This document shows, piece after piece, positions 19,801-29,531 of a stretch of 64,000 nt of DNA. Source of the stretch: Owenweeksia sp965229445 (GTDB taxonomy: Bacteria > Bacteroidota > Bacteroidia > Flavobacteriales > Schleiferiaceae); the NCBI GenBank assembly GCA_965229445.1, contig OZ245876.1:2542001-2606000 (forward strand), read 5' to 3'. The position numbers were made by a program, and so were the translations under genes. Position 1 is the first letter of the stretch; each line of letters opens with the position of its first letter. Below the pieces are notes generated by a model. It made no database searches, had not been told where the DNA came from, and saw only the letters and a list, made by a program, of their open reading frames with translations.

Positions 19801-22194
19801 CCATGGGGAAATTGACCCATCGGCACAAGAATCTCTCAAGTACAGTTCATAACTCGTATTGGACGTTAGGCCGCCAATTCCAGCCGTACTATCCGTGGTA
19901 GAAATACTATCCACCCCTAGTCCTACACCGGGGGTAAATCCTGGGAATCCTACTTCGAGATTCCATCTCACACCACTTCCGGGCATCCAGGTAGCAGAAA
20001 CACTATCGTTACTGGCGCCAACCGTGATGTCAGCCAATGAGGTAGGTACGCACTGAGGGGTTGCCTCAACCGCGAAGTTGTTGAGATAACAATTAGGGCC
20101 GAAGTCTGAAAAGCCAATAATTCTAACCTTTATAGTATCACCAATATAAGAGGCTGGAAGAAGCGTAATATTCTCAACAAAATTTCCGGGCCCGGTATTG
20201 CTGGCTGTGGGGTCATCAAAATTTCCATCAATAGATTTCAAATACAGTATCGTATCCCACATTCCTGTTGTGAGAGATTGAGCCTCTATCAGTAAGGCTT
20301 CATCCGGATAGGAAATGATGTTAGCCAGGTGGCTCCAGAAAAAATGAACCTGAGCCTGTTGACTGATAATGATTGGGGAGCTGGTTAAATGATAGACACC
20401 ACTAGAATTACTCCAGAAATCAGCTTCAGCATAAAGGTCTCCCCCTGCCCCTGAATATGATCTCCAATAGGCATTACCACCAGTAGTATCCCAGCAACTC
20501 AGGGGCCAGGTGTTGAAAGACTCCGTGAAGGGCAAGGCCGATGGCAAGCATGTGGTACTTATACTATATGGACCTGACCAGGGGGATACTCCATTAGAGG
20601 ATCCTGTGCAATTTCTCCTCACATATACGTCATAACAGGTAGATGGTGATAGGCCGGTGGCAACATGCGGGGAAGTAACATTGCTCACAAAGGTTCCTGT
20701 ACCCTGACCAAATCCGCAAGGACCCCACTCAATATCAAGATTAGATCCCGGCACATTAATCGTGATGCTGGTAGCTCCAGAAGCCAAATTTATTTGATTG
20801 TTTAATACCCGTGGGCAAGGAGGTGCTACTTCATATTTAAAGTCATCTATGAAGATGGAGTTAAAGGTAGCATTCAAACTCCTACGGAAAGCAATAAATT
20901 CGTCCGTACCATTGTAGCCCGAGGCTGCGTTGAGTAACACGACATACTCATTGGCAGCATTTGCCACACCAAAAGTAATGGTATCTATAGCATTGAAGGT
21001 CGCGGAACCTAATTGGGATGAAACAGTACCAACATAAAGCACTTCGCCGGTATTCTGAGTGGCCGCAAAGAAGGATATCTGCTTGTCATTCAAGGTCATT
21101 CCGGTAAGTTGAGGCGAAACGGCCATTATGGTGTCTGCAGGAAGGGCTCCAAAACCATTGTTCATTCTTAAACCATTTGGAGGAGAATTGAAGGTACCGA
21201 AGTTGGTGACATCCACAATCGAGCCTGGCGCCTGTGTATAGCCAAACCAACAATTGGGTACGAATCCTGTGGGGTCACTATCAAAATCATTAAAATGCGG
21301 TGCTGAGAATGGTAAGCACAGGGTTGTAAAACTAATTGGCCCCGAAGTGTCACTTATGCCAGAGGCTGCGCAATCCGAAATCACATACACATCATAATTA
21401 GTGGCCCCAGAAAGACCTGTGATTGAGTAGCTTGTACTAACAGTGGTGGCAGAAGTTCCGCCAGTAGCTGGATTAAAACCAGCAGCACCATAAATAATTT
21501 CGTAACCGTTGGTTGCCGCTGCTACCGAATTCCAGTTCACATCAGCTGTAGTGCCTGTGAGGTTCGCTATGGTGATCCCTGTAGGCTGAGGACATGCGGG
21601 AGCTTCATCAATTTTAAATTCATCGATAGAAATATCTCCTGTAAAAGAAGAGCCTTTGGTTCCAAGAAACTTAACCTGGATAACTCCAGAATATGCAGTA
21701 AGACCCACTATTCCTTTGCTCCATGGTGCGGTTTCTGAGCTGTGTTGCTCGCCAACGATAACCAACTCACTTGTCCAAGTTGATCCGTTCCATACCTGCA
21801 CATCTAAGCTGCCCATGGTAGCTCCATACATGTGATAATAGAAGGTTAACTCGGGGACAGATAAACCGGTTAGGTCAATGGGAGGAGTTATTAGGCCCGC
21901 AGTATCACCTAGAGAACCACCGGATACCTCCATATAGACATAGTTCCCAGTTCCGGAAAAATCATTAAGAGGACCCGTGCTGCTCGAGTTCGCAGTACCA
22001 CTGCTTTCAGTTTCCCAGTTAGGATCTATCGTGGTCGTAGCTGTCCAACAATTACTATACACCCCTATCTGACCAGCAGCGACGGTGTCAAAATTTTCGT
22101 AATAGGGAGTGCTCAATGGGTTGGCCGGAGGACATTGCGCATTTATAGTTAGCCCACTAAGTATTAGGGCAAAAAGGAATAATAATCTCTTCAT
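16885..22194 (-). CDS. Giant MAM/FN3/PKD protein with T9SS type A sorting domain
   Basis: A 1769-residue secreted protein with an ATG start and a signal peptide (MKRLLFLFALILSGLTINAQ). It begins directly with a MAM-like module (28-198, ending GDISIDEF). FN3 repeats (near 201, 465, 715, 973, 1235, 1511) then alternate with cleaved-adhesin/MAM-like modules (295-458, 550-711, 808-970, 1068-1231, 1328-1508). PKD lies at 1601-1675 and the T9SS type A sorting domain at 1681-1769 (LYPNPAKSEVNISF to NRRLIKR). The last third, from about residue 1068 on, parallels residues 1436-2139 of the 3990-10409 protein module by module, while the first half differs. This points to exchange or divergence of module sets. 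No CARDB module is present. It is inferred to be a surface-exposed adhesin or matrix protein; no enzyme signature was seen. Confidence 0.92.
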   Translation of the reverse strand: MKRLLFLFALILSGLTINAQCPPANPLSTPYYENFDTVAAGQIGVYSNCWTATTTIDPNWETESSGTANSSSTGPLNDFSGTGNYVYMEVSGGSLGDTAGLITPPIDLTGLSVPELTFYYHMYGATMGSLDVQVWNGSTWTSELVIVGEQHSSETAPWSKGIVGLTAYSGVIQVKFLGTKGSSFTGDISIDEFKIDEAPACPQPTGITIANLTGTTADVNWNSVAAATNGYEIIYGAAGFNPATGGTSATTVSTSYSITGLSGATNYDVYVISDCAASGISDTSGPISFTTLCLPFSAPHFNDFDSDPTGFVPNCWFGYTQAPGSIVDVTNFGTFNSPPNGLRMNNGFGALPADTIMAVSPQLTGMTLNDKQISFFAATQNTGEVLYVGTVSSQLGSATFNAIDTITFGVANAANEYVVLLNAASGYNGTDEFIAFRRSLNATFNSIFIDDFKYEVAPPCPRVLNNQINLASGATSITINVPGSNLDIEWGPCGFGQGTGTFVSNVTSPHVATGLSPSTCYDVYVRRNCTGSSNGVSPWSGPYSISTTCLPSALPFTESFNTWPLSCWDTTGGNAYWRSYSGAGGDLYAEADFWSNSSGVYHLTSSPIIISQQAQVHFFWSHLANIISYPDEALLIEAQSLTTGMWDTILYLKSIDGNFDDPTASNTGPGNFVENITLLPASYIGDTIKVRIIGFSDFGPNCYLNNFAVEATPQCVPTSLADITVGASNDSVSATWMPGSGVRWNLEVGFPGFTPGVGLGVDSISTTDSTAGIGGLTSNTSYELYLRDSCADGSISPWVGPILFQTKCNPIPMTVYESLDIWPIACWDSTQGSADWRKYTGTGGDNYAEADFWSNSTGIYHLTSPPISITQDAQLRFYWSHLWQSFYPNDQLLVRVQVAGAATWDTVVNLIGQTDFNDITAQNTAPGSFVMEEVLLDPSKYTGNDIVVEFIGVSNFGPNCYLNDIYVEPAPQCPKPGSLTAAVQDTFASFNWVGSSSHTDYEVWFGPQGFYQGSGTMAGHKVLTGGPDSLDVDTLRAATCYEYLVRAFCAPGDTTDWVGPYVFCTNCRPFTMPYYESFDNWAPLCWTIDLGTVVWQQYQAGTDGWAEANFWGNSSGNMIMNSPPVMITEAAQLRYTWSHLANLISYPDDELIVRATVVGSGIWDTLDTKKSSAGNFDDPTAGNTNPGTGIEDIFMLDTTKYNGNQVIIQFWGNTDFGPNCYINDFFIEKVPTCPKPGNLDTANVSASTADLSWTAGSTGNTNFELEYGPGLSFNTIGTGTRVSVTGTTSNLTGLSPATGYCFFVREICAVGDTSQWAGPMCFSTECIPVVTAPYSTNFEGLTAGFGITSWENCWTANVVNGPYWMAQVSTGANQGSLNTGPFFDATTPSAAGGMYMILETSTGTGQHEMYSPYIDISSLANPEMEYYYHMYGASMGSLEVYAEDSQGSRTFLDSIVGQQMTAGSDPFAAVQVSLAGVPATFRLVFVGIRGGSFDSDIAIDEVSVYDLGGCPAPNNLASSSQGCDTITVTWNSVSGGSILAYGPQGFTPPAGMVTGIVTSPYTITGLTSGTAYDIYVVDTCSGDTSNPVGPLTVSTSGVAVTASFTHTFGTAGATSRTVFFDGSASVGATSYDWDFGDGNSGTGQNTSNIYTANGSYIVTLTVSSACGVDSIKDTVVVGGIGLPESLLNQTLELYPNPAKSEVNISFSRVNEKARVALLDLSGKELFVREINNAGEFYSGRIDLSELSDGVYMLQISDGEVVVNRRLIKR

Positions 22195-22472
22195 GAGTGC
22201 GGATTAATTGATTTGAAAATAGCGACATCAATATTACGTAAAATCTACTGGATGAGTTGGATAAAGTATAGATTTAACGAACAATAGAACGCCTGATGTT
22301 GAAGTGATTAATCCTTAAACTCTCAAGCTGATCCTATAGGTTATTAGCTAAAGGATGAATATCCCGGATGAAAAAGGGATCACAATAAGTCTAAGCAAAG
22401 GTCAGACTCTCGTTAATCCAAGAGTTAGGGCAGTTTGAAAGCTCATTCAATTAGGGATAAAATAATTAGTCC

Positions 22473-25400
22473 TTAATGAAGAACCAACTTGCGCTTCACA
22501 TGGTAATTTCCATCATCCACGATCATAAAATAAACTCCCTTAGACAGATGAGAAACATCCAGCACCAATTCAAATTGGCCCTCTGAAGAACGTAAGTTTC
22601 TACTTATCAATTGCTTGCCACTAATGTCGCATATTTTTATTGCCAGATCAGCAGTAGCTGCTGAACCCGAAATCTTAACCAAATCACGGGCTGGATTGGG
22701 GTATATGCTAAGCATGCTGATCGATTCCGGTTCTGGTGCTCCTATTTCTCTTACATTCACCGTATCGACAATGGTATCCGATCCACAATTATTACTCACC
22801 ACCAACTCAACAGGATAGGCTCCGTTGGCGGTATAGTCATTAAATACTGTTAAGCCGACACCGGTGTTACCATCACCAAAATCCCAGTTGTATGCCGATG
22901 CACCGCTGGAATTGGAAGCATCAAAAAATACCCTCCGACTGCTAGAAGCAGGTGTCCCGAAATTGTGCACAAATGCGGCGTTCAGTGTGGTTCCAATAGT
23001 ACTTAAGGATACAGGGCCAAAATCAAGGCTGGTGTCATTCGCACAAACATCTGCCACGTAGAAATCATAGACCGTACCATAGCTTAATCCATGAATGGTA
23101 TAAGGCGAGCTTACTATTCCTGTACTGGTCCCCGTTCCCGGAATAAAACTGTGATTGCCATAGGTGATTATCGAACTACCGGAGTTGGAACTCCATTGCA
23201 AGGTAATACTGTCACATCCGATGAATTGAGCCGACAAGTTAGTAGGAAGCGCACATGGCCCTCCGGTTCCGCCAAGGTCATGAACCTTGATTTTATCGAT
23301 CGCCATATCGCCCTGGTTACCTGAACTATGAATGCCTTTAAAAACGAGGCGAAACACACTGGCAGAAAGGGCATTCAAAGAGATATTCCGAACATTGAAT
23401 GCGGCATTTCCCGAAGTCATTTTTTGACCTACCAGGCTGTCTAAAAATGTGCGTGTTCCAGTTAAATCTTCTGCATATACTTCAAGCGTTCCCATATCAG
23501 CACCGAACATATGATAGTAATATTCCAATTCAGGATCGGAAAGTCCGGCTATATCAATGTATGGCGAGAACAGTTCATGCTGACCTGAGTTGGTGGAGGT
23601 TTCCAATACCATAAAAGTTCCTCCTGGCGTACCTGGACTATCGGCATCATAAATAGGACCTGTTCCCGGGGTCCCCTGGTTCAATCCGGTCGAGGTTTGA
23701 GCTTGCCAGTAAGGGCCGGCAATCGTATTCGCACTCCAACAATTCTCCCATGGCAGTGTGTGTAGTCCTGTAGTTAGGTTGTCAAAGCCGGTGGTGTAAG
23801 GAGCAATAACCAAAGGAGAGCATGGGGTTGTAAAACAAACCGGTCCTATCCATAAGCTGGTATCACCAGAGCCACAGATTTCCCGGACAAAAGCACAATA
23901 AGCCGAAGCAGGATTTAAACTGGTAAGCGTATGCATATTGGCATTGACCACCAGTTTCGTACCCTGATCTACATTGCTCATCGTTAAACCGATGCCATAG
24001 GATATTTCAAAATCCAGGTTGCCACTGGTGCCGGGTGTCCAGTTTAGGTCAGTACTGAAGGCGGTAAGATTGGAACTATTAAGACCCGATGGTTCCGGGC
24101 AGGTAGGTGCTTCTCTAAAATGAACATCATCAATGGCATTATCCCCATCACAACAACCATTACTCTTGGAACGGAATCGTATTTGAACAATATTGCTACT
24201 CGCGTACGGACTGAGGTCTATTATTGTATCATTCCATGGGTCAGATGAAGCCAGCTGGCTTCCCGTCAAGCTTGTATAAGCATGAACACCTCGGTGCCAT
24301 TGTGTTCCATCATAAACATCTACATAAAGCTCTGCCATGCTTAAACCGTATCTATGGTAGTGGTAAGAAACCTCGGGATTCGTCAGGTTGCTGAGATCTA
24401 CCAATGGTGAAATCAATAAGCTAGAGTCCGTCGTTCCGGATTGTGAAACATCCGCTGTTATGAATGTTCCACCAAAGGCCGGATATAGGGTATTATCTCG
24501 GTCAGGACCTGTTCCTACCGAAGTAACTTGAACGCTATTCCGAACCTCCCAACTATATCCCCCACTTGCGGTGGTGGATGGATTGTTGGATTGAAACTGC
24601 CAACAATTATCCTCTCCGTCCCAATGACCAACACTACTGCCACTGAATCCTTCAAAGTATGGCGCCTGGATGATCTGGCAAGTCGTACAAAAACTTACTG
24701 GTCCTACCCAATTGCTGGTATCTCCCGGTCCACATATGCCTCGTACCAACCAATCATAGCAGGTATTGGAAGCCAAACTTCCAACCACAAGACTATCAAT
24801 CGGTGAGGCTACCACATATTTGGTTCCACCGATGGTTTGGGCACCCTGGTAAAAACCGGCTGGCCCTATCCATATTTCGTGACTCAAAGCCTGACTGGCA
24901 GAACTCCATGATAATGTAGCCGCCGTGTCAACAATACCTTCGGTGGTTAAACCTCCCAGTCCTAAGCAGCTTGGGGTATTCCGAAAATGCACATCATCAA
25001 TAGCATTATCACCATCGCAGCAGCCGTTTGATACAGTCCTAAAGCGTATCTGCAAATTGGTAGTTCCTGCATAGGCACTCAGGTCTATGGTGGTGTCTTG
25101 CCAATCTGCACTGCTGGAGGTTTGTTCCCCGGTCCAATTGGTAAAGGCGTGTACATTTCGCACCCAGGAGGTACCATCAAAAACATCTACATAAAGGTCC
25201 GCCATTCTGAATCCGTAACGGTGGAAATAATACTGTACTTCGGGATTAGTAAGTCCGGAAATATCTACCAAAGGTGAGATAAGCAAGCTGGAATCAGGAA
25301 GATTTCCGTTAGATCCAGAAACATCTGCCGTAACAAATTCACCGCCAAAAGCCGGATAAAGCGTATTATCACGATCCGGTCCCGTACCGGAAGATGTACC

Positions 25401-28400
25401 CTGCATGGTATTCCTCACTTCCCAGCTGTAGCCTCCACTAGAAGTGGTTGAAGGATTATTGGACTGAAATTGCCAACAATTATCTTCTCCAAACCAGTGA
25501 CCGACCGTATTGTTGCTAAAATCTTCAAAATAAGGAGCTTGCACCAACTGACAAGCTGTACAAAAACTCACTGGCCCCACCCAATTACTCGAATCATTCG
25601 GTCCACAAAGGCTTCTAATAAGCACTTCATAACAGGTATTGGCCATCAGAGAGTCTATAAGGACATTTGAACCTGCTCCAAGCGGTATTTTCGTTCCTCC
25701 TGTGGTTTGAGGTCCTTGATAAAATCCCTGTGGACCGATCCATAACTCTGTAGATTGCGTATGAATGGAATTAGACCAGCTAATACTGGCAGCCGTATCC
25801 AAGACTGAGGAGACCACTAAATTTGTAGGATCCGGACAGGTAGGTCCGTTGACTACAGTCACAGAATCAATGGCGGCATCTCCGCAGCAGCCCTTACTAA
25901 TTTGCACAAATCTGAGCTGAATGGTATCTCCAAGAAACTGGCCCAAATCCACAAAGACTTCCTGCCATGGATCGGAAGGTGAATTCTGCGTATTCCCCGA
26001 AATGGAGTACACAGTTGACCAATTCACACCGTAATCATTGCTCACCTGAACATCCATATCTGCCGGTGGGGATACGGCAGTGTAGTACCTGTGCTGCCAA
26101 AAATACAGCGATGGCAGGGTCAAGCCACTAATATCTATTGCCGGTGAAGTAAAAAATGCGGAATCCCCCACCAATGAACCGGAGGCTTCACAGTACATAT
26201 AATTTCCACCCGTCACATCCGAATAGGGTCCATTGCCACTGGATGGACCAAAGTTGTAGGGTATCCATTTGAAGGCTACGGTATTCTGTGAAACATCAGG
26301 AGCACTACTCCAACATGGGCTTATCTGGTTTCCCGCTGTATTGCCGGTTCCAGACCACTGTACCCCATCAAAATCTTCAATAAATGGCGCCGATACAATC
26401 CCACATAAGGTTGTAAAGCTGTAGGGACCTGCGAAGGTGCTTAATCCACCCGATGAGCAGCTATCCGCTACATAATATTCATAGGTGGTCTGTGGAGACA
26501 AGCCGGAAATGGTATATTGATTCAAAGTACCAGGAACCACCGCTGTTCCCAGAGAGGTTCCCATACCAGGTGAAAATCCAGGTAATCCCCATTCTATCAA
26601 GGTAGCCGTAGTTTGGGTGCCTGTTCCCCAGGTAGCTGTGGCCTGATTGATACCGATATTTGAAATGCCCAAGCTGGAAAGATCTGGGGCAAAGCAATCA
26701 CCATAATAAAAATCGTCGATCAAAATGCTTTGAAATAAACTGGAGGAACCATGCATCAATCCAATATAATGGTCACTTCCATTATAACCGGCCGCCAAAT
26801 CTACCGGGATAAGATATTCTGCATGGCCGCTGGTTCCCAAAAATACCGTGTCGATAGGGCTAAATATTCCCGTAGAATCCACTTGATTCAAGCTTCCAAC
26901 AATAATACTGGCACTTGAGCCTGAGGTGGCATACGCCGAAAATTTTATGGATTTATCGCCATCGGGGAAATCAGAAAACTCAGGACTTACTAAGATTACC
27001 CGATCTCCATTTGCGATGTTAGCCGTTCCATTGTAAACTAAGGTATGTACTGGTGCCGAAAAGGGAGAATTAAATGAAGTAGTTTCAATAAACGGCGCAG
27101 GGGTACTTTGGGCCTCAATAATGCTTTTCCAACAATTCGGTATGATATAACTGGGATTGGCGTCAAAATTGTCAAAAAATGGGGCCGTGAAGGCAGCGCA
27201 AGCCGTAGTAAAATTTACCGGCCCAATCCATAAGCTGGTACTATCACCGGTGGCGGTGCAATTGTTTCGAAGGTAAACTTCATAGCATGTGTCGGGAAGC
27301 AAGCCCGCAAGGATAAATGGTCTGGTAGTGGTAGAAACCAGCGTTCCGGTTCCCAGGGCAAATCCACACGGACCATATTCCACATCCCAGGTATTGCCAG
27401 AAGGATCAGACCAATGTAAATCTACCGATGAAGAGGTGACGCCGGTGGCGTATAAGTCGGTTGGCCAGGGACATAAAGGTGCTTCATCTACGCGCAGGGA
27501 ATCAATGGCGGCATCGCCACAACAGCCCAAACTGGTTTGAATGAATTTAATCAAAATGGTATCACCCGTATAGGCTGCAAGGTTTACGAATTCGAATGAC
27601 CAGGCATCAGCGGCTGAGGATTGGATATTTCCGGAAACGGAGTACACATTGCTCCAGGTGGTTCCCCCGTCATTACTCACTTCGATGTCCATGGGGGCTG
27701 GAGGCACTGTGTTGGTATTAAACCTGTGCTGCATAAAGTATAAAGCCGGTGTATTCAGCCCTGAAACATCAACCAAGGGTGTAATCAATTCCGCTACATT
27801 TCCAGTGCCTGATCCTGAAGCCTCACAATACATGAAATTACCGCCAGTGACATCCTGGTAGGGGCCATTGCCACTGGTAGGGCCTGTAGACCGTGGAATC
27901 CATTTGAATGGTGTGGAGTTTGACATGTTTGGATTGGCTGTCCAGCAGGATCCTATGGTATTTCCGAAGTTAGAGCCACTGGCATACCACTCCATGGTAT
28001 TATCAAAATTTTCTACTATGGGTGCAACCAGCATTCCGCAAGCTGTTTGAAACGAAGACGGACCTGCCCAACTGTTGAACGCACCACTGCCACAATTAGC
28101 TCTTACATATACGTCGTAGCTTGTGCTGGGACTCAATCCCGTCAAGTTATATGGAGAAGAAACATTGGGTAGAATGGTTCCTGAAGAGCTGGGATTAAAA
28201 CCATTGGGGCCATAAATCAAATCATAACTGGTACCGGGAGTAGTGTTCCAACTTACCCTAGCCGAAGTCGCTAAGACATGGGAAACTACCAGTCCTTGTG
28301 GCATAGTAAGCAGGGTCAGCATATCCACCAGCGTATCATTGGTATTCAGGGTATCGTTCATACCATTGGGCAAACTGGTCCAGGCCTTGAGGTTATAGTT

Positions 28401-29081
28401 TTGTCCGGATTGATAGGTATTCATTCCCAGTAAAACCGTATCCGTTTGGCTTCCCAATCCACCGGCAGTATCCAATAACCCCGTATAACTAACAACAGGT
28501 TGAGCCATCCCATTTACCTCCCAGTGAACCTGTACCGAGGATATTTGATTGATACCATAATTTTTGATACCTACGGAAACCTGATAAGAACCGGGACATA
28601 TGGCTGAGTTCGGGATGAGCGCTTCAACACCGGCATCATTAGGTGCATTTGGTGCGTTGTAGATCGCTTCAACAAACATGCATTCGCTGGGTGAACAAAA
28701 ACCAGTTGATAGTGAAAATACTCCATCAAAAGTTAGGGTACCATCGGCCAGCCAGACGTTGAATGAGTCCATCGGTACCACGAAGCTGGCGTATCCATAA
28801 GCTCCACATTGCGGCAGCCCCCCTACGCGACCTATATATCCTCCATTCTCCGAATAGACATCAATGTACTCGTTGGATGAATTTAGATCTCCTCTGGCCC
28901 ATACCCGTAAGTCTACATCAGAGCCTGCCCTGGGAGGATTGCTTATCGCTACGGTGTTGGTGGCTCCGTTGCCGAAAGAGCAAACGGTGTCTGAATACAC
29001 GGTCAACTGTGCCTGTGCAAAGCCAAATCGTGTTAGCAAGCACAATAAAACTACCAGAGATGTTCGAATATTAGTGTTCAA
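22473..29081 (-). CDS. Giant CARDB/FN3/MAM/PKD protein with a divergent T9SS sorting domain
   Basis: About 2202 residues. No ATG lies near the N-terminus. TTG at 29081 gives a clean signal peptide (MNTNIRTSLVVLLCLLTRF then GFAQAQ) and is chosen over another TTG at 29123. Modules: N-terminal SDTVCSFGNG module (27-130) and CARDB-like (147-254), both like the 3990-10409 protein; then FN3 near 257, 540, 797, 1084, 1370, 1664 and 1944. MAM-like modules lie at 349-537, 630-795, 892-1080, 1177-1367, 1469-1660 and 1754-1937. PKD is at 2035-2109 (YNWDFGDGN). The sorting domain at 2117-2202 (IYPNPARDLVKI, ending KRKLVLH) differs clearly from the near-identical tails of the other three. Modules 1177-1367 and 1469-1660 are a tandem duplication (both have GEDNCWQFQSNNPSTT and DNTLYPAFGG). 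No convincing U-tailed hairpin follows the gene. Confidence 0.88.
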   Translation of the reverse strand: MNTNIRTSLVVLLCLLTRFGFAQAQLTVYSDTVCSFGNGATNTVAISNPPRAGSDVDLRVWARGDLNSSNEYIDVYSENGGYIGRVGGLPQCGAYGYASFVVPMDSFNVWLADGTLTFDGVFSLSTGFCSPSECMFVEAIYNAPNAPNDAGVEALIPNSAICPGSYQVSVGIKNYGINQISSVQVHWEVNGMAQPVVSYTGLLDTAGGLGSQTDTVLLGMNTYQSGQNYNLKAWTSLPNGMNDTLNTNDTLVDMLTLLTMPQGLVVSHVLATSARVSWNTTPGTSYDLIYGPNGFNPSSSGTILPNVSSPYNLTGLSPSTSYDVYVRANCGSGAFNSWAGPSSFQTACGMLVAPIVENFDNTMEWYASGSNFGNTIGSCWTANPNMSNSTPFKWIPRSTGPTSGNGPYQDVTGGNFMYCEASGSGTGNVAELITPLVDVSGLNTPALYFMQHRFNTNTVPPAPMDIEVSNDGGTTWSNVYSVSGNIQSSAADAWSFEFVNLAAYTGDTILIKFIQTSLGCCGDAAIDSLRVDEAPLCPWPTDLYATGVTSSSVDLHWSDPSGNTWDVEYGPCGFALGTGTLVSTTTRPFILAGLLPDTCYEVYLRNNCTATGDSTSLWIGPVNFTTACAAFTAPFFDNFDANPSYIIPNCWKSIIEAQSTPAPFIETTSFNSPFSAPVHTLVYNGTANIANGDRVILVSPEFSDFPDGDKSIKFSAYATSGSSASIIVGSLNQVDSTGIFSPIDTVFLGTSGHAEYLIPVDLAAGYNGSDHYIGLMHGSSSLFQSILIDDFYYGDCFAPDLSSLGISNIGINQATATWGTGTQTTATLIEWGLPGFSPGMGTSLGTAVVPGTLNQYTISGLSPQTTYEYYVADSCSSGGLSTFAGPYSFTTLCGIVSAPFIEDFDGVQWSGTGNTAGNQISPCWSSAPDVSQNTVAFKWIPYNFGPSSGNGPYSDVTGGNYMYCEASGSLVGDSAFFTSPAIDISGLTLPSLYFWQHRYYTAVSPPADMDVQVSNDYGVNWSTVYSISGNTQNSPSDPWQEVFVDLGQFLGDTIQLRFVQISKGCCGDAAIDSVTVVNGPTCPDPTNLVVSSVLDTAASISWSNSIHTQSTELWIGPQGFYQGPQTTGGTKIPLGAGSNVLIDSLMANTCYEVLIRSLCGPNDSSNWVGPVSFCTACQLVQAPYFEDFSNNTVGHWFGEDNCWQFQSNNPSTTSSGGYSWEVRNTMQGTSSGTGPDRDNTLYPAFGGEFVTADVSGSNGNLPDSSLLISPLVDISGLTNPEVQYYFHRYGFRMADLYVDVFDGTSWVRNVHAFTNWTGEQTSSSADWQDTTIDLSAYAGTTNLQIRFRTVSNGCCDGDNAIDDVHFRNTPSCLGLGGLTTEGIVDTAATLSWSSASQALSHEIWIGPAGFYQGAQTIGGTKYVVASPIDSLVVGSLASNTCYDWLVRGICGPGDTSNWVGPVSFCTTCQIIQAPYFEGFSGSSVGHWDGEDNCWQFQSNNPSTTASGGYSWEVRNSVQVTSVGTGPDRDNTLYPAFGGTFITADVSQSGTTDSSLLISPLVDLSNLTNPEVSYHYHRYGLSMAELYVDVYDGTQWHRGVHAYTSLTGSQLASSDPWNDTIIDLSPYASSNIVQIRFRSKSNGCCDGDNAIDDVHFREAPTCPEPSGLNSSNLTAFSTDLNWTPGTSGNLDFEISYGIGLTMSNVDQGTKLVVNANMHTLTSLNPASAYCAFVREICGSGDTSLWIGPVCFTTPCSPLVIAPYTTGFDNLTTGLHTLPWENCWSANTIAGPYWQAQTSTGLNQGTPGTGPIYDADSPGTPGGTFMVLETSTNSGQHELFSPYIDIAGLSDPELEYYYHMFGADMGTLEVYAEDLTGTRTFLDSLVGQKMTSGNAAFNVRNISLNALSASVFRLVFKGIHSSGNQGDMAIDKIKVHDLGGTGGPCALPTNLSAQFIGCDSITLQWSSNSGSSIITYGNHSFIPGTGTSTGIVSSPYTIHGLSYGTVYDFYVADVCANDTSLDFGPVSLSTIGTTLNAAFVHNFGTPASSSRRVFFDASNSSGASAYNWDFGDGNTGVGLTVFNDYTANGAYPVELVVSNNCGSDTIVDTVNVREIGAPEPESISMLSIYPNPARDLVKISGSAATADLAIKICDISGKQLISRNLRSSEGQFELVLDVSHLSKGVYFMIVDDGNYHVKRKLVLH

Positions 29082-29490
29082 AATAATATGTGGTTGTAGG
29101 CTAAATCTTACAATGAAGTGCAAGGTATGATTCCAGCAGCCAATTCTAAGTTTATGTTTTCGTTCAGTTATTGCCCGCTACCAATCAATGATTATTAGAT
29201 CCCATTAATCCATTGAGTAACAGCGGTTCTTTATATGATCCATTGCGTTCAGAGCTTGCGAACAATCGATTAGGATAAGATGAAGCAATTCTCATTAATG
29301 ATCAGTTTCACGGTGTAAAATTAACATCAAACGAACTCCGGCAAACTCAATGGCGATGAAGAGTCTAAAATAGACCGTAAACGACCCTTTAAGCCATAAT
29401 TTCCTTCTGACTAGCCCCATCATTTCATTAAAACCGGGGTGCCGAAAAGTGGTGGTTATCATCTAGAAAATCAGCGCTACTAATTTGCTT
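29082..29490. other. Intergenic upstream of the last adhesin, no gene seen
   Basis: About 400 bases carry no plausible coding frame and no recognisable RNA. This stretch must hold the leftward promoter of the 22473-29081 gene, but I could not assign one with confidence. Confidence 0.6.
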
Positions 29491-29519
29491 TTGTTAATGC
29501 GAGAATAAAGTTAACTTTG
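29491..29519 (+). promoter_or_regulatory. Strong Bacteroidota housekeeping promoter for the tRNA locus
   Basis: TTG at 29491-29493, an 18-nt spacer, then TAACTTTG at 29512-29519, a perfect match to the TAnnTTTG -7 box. Initiation would be near 29525, just before the tRNA-like remnant and about 137 nt upstream of the intact tRNA-Arg, so it probably drives both. Confidence 0.75.
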
Positions 29520-29531
29520 CCGCCCTTAATT

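Noticed and set aside
5000..28000. Regularly spaced repeats that could suggest a CRISPR array or minisatellite
   Set aside because: The repeats are protein modules about 250-570 bases long, diverged at silent sites and in frame; there are no spacers and no cas genes.
4922..29130. Many short open frames on both strands within the giant adhesin genes
   Set aside because: They lie in other frames of clear, repeat-rich coding sequence, have no plausible start context or domain, and recur in parallel at homologous module positions.
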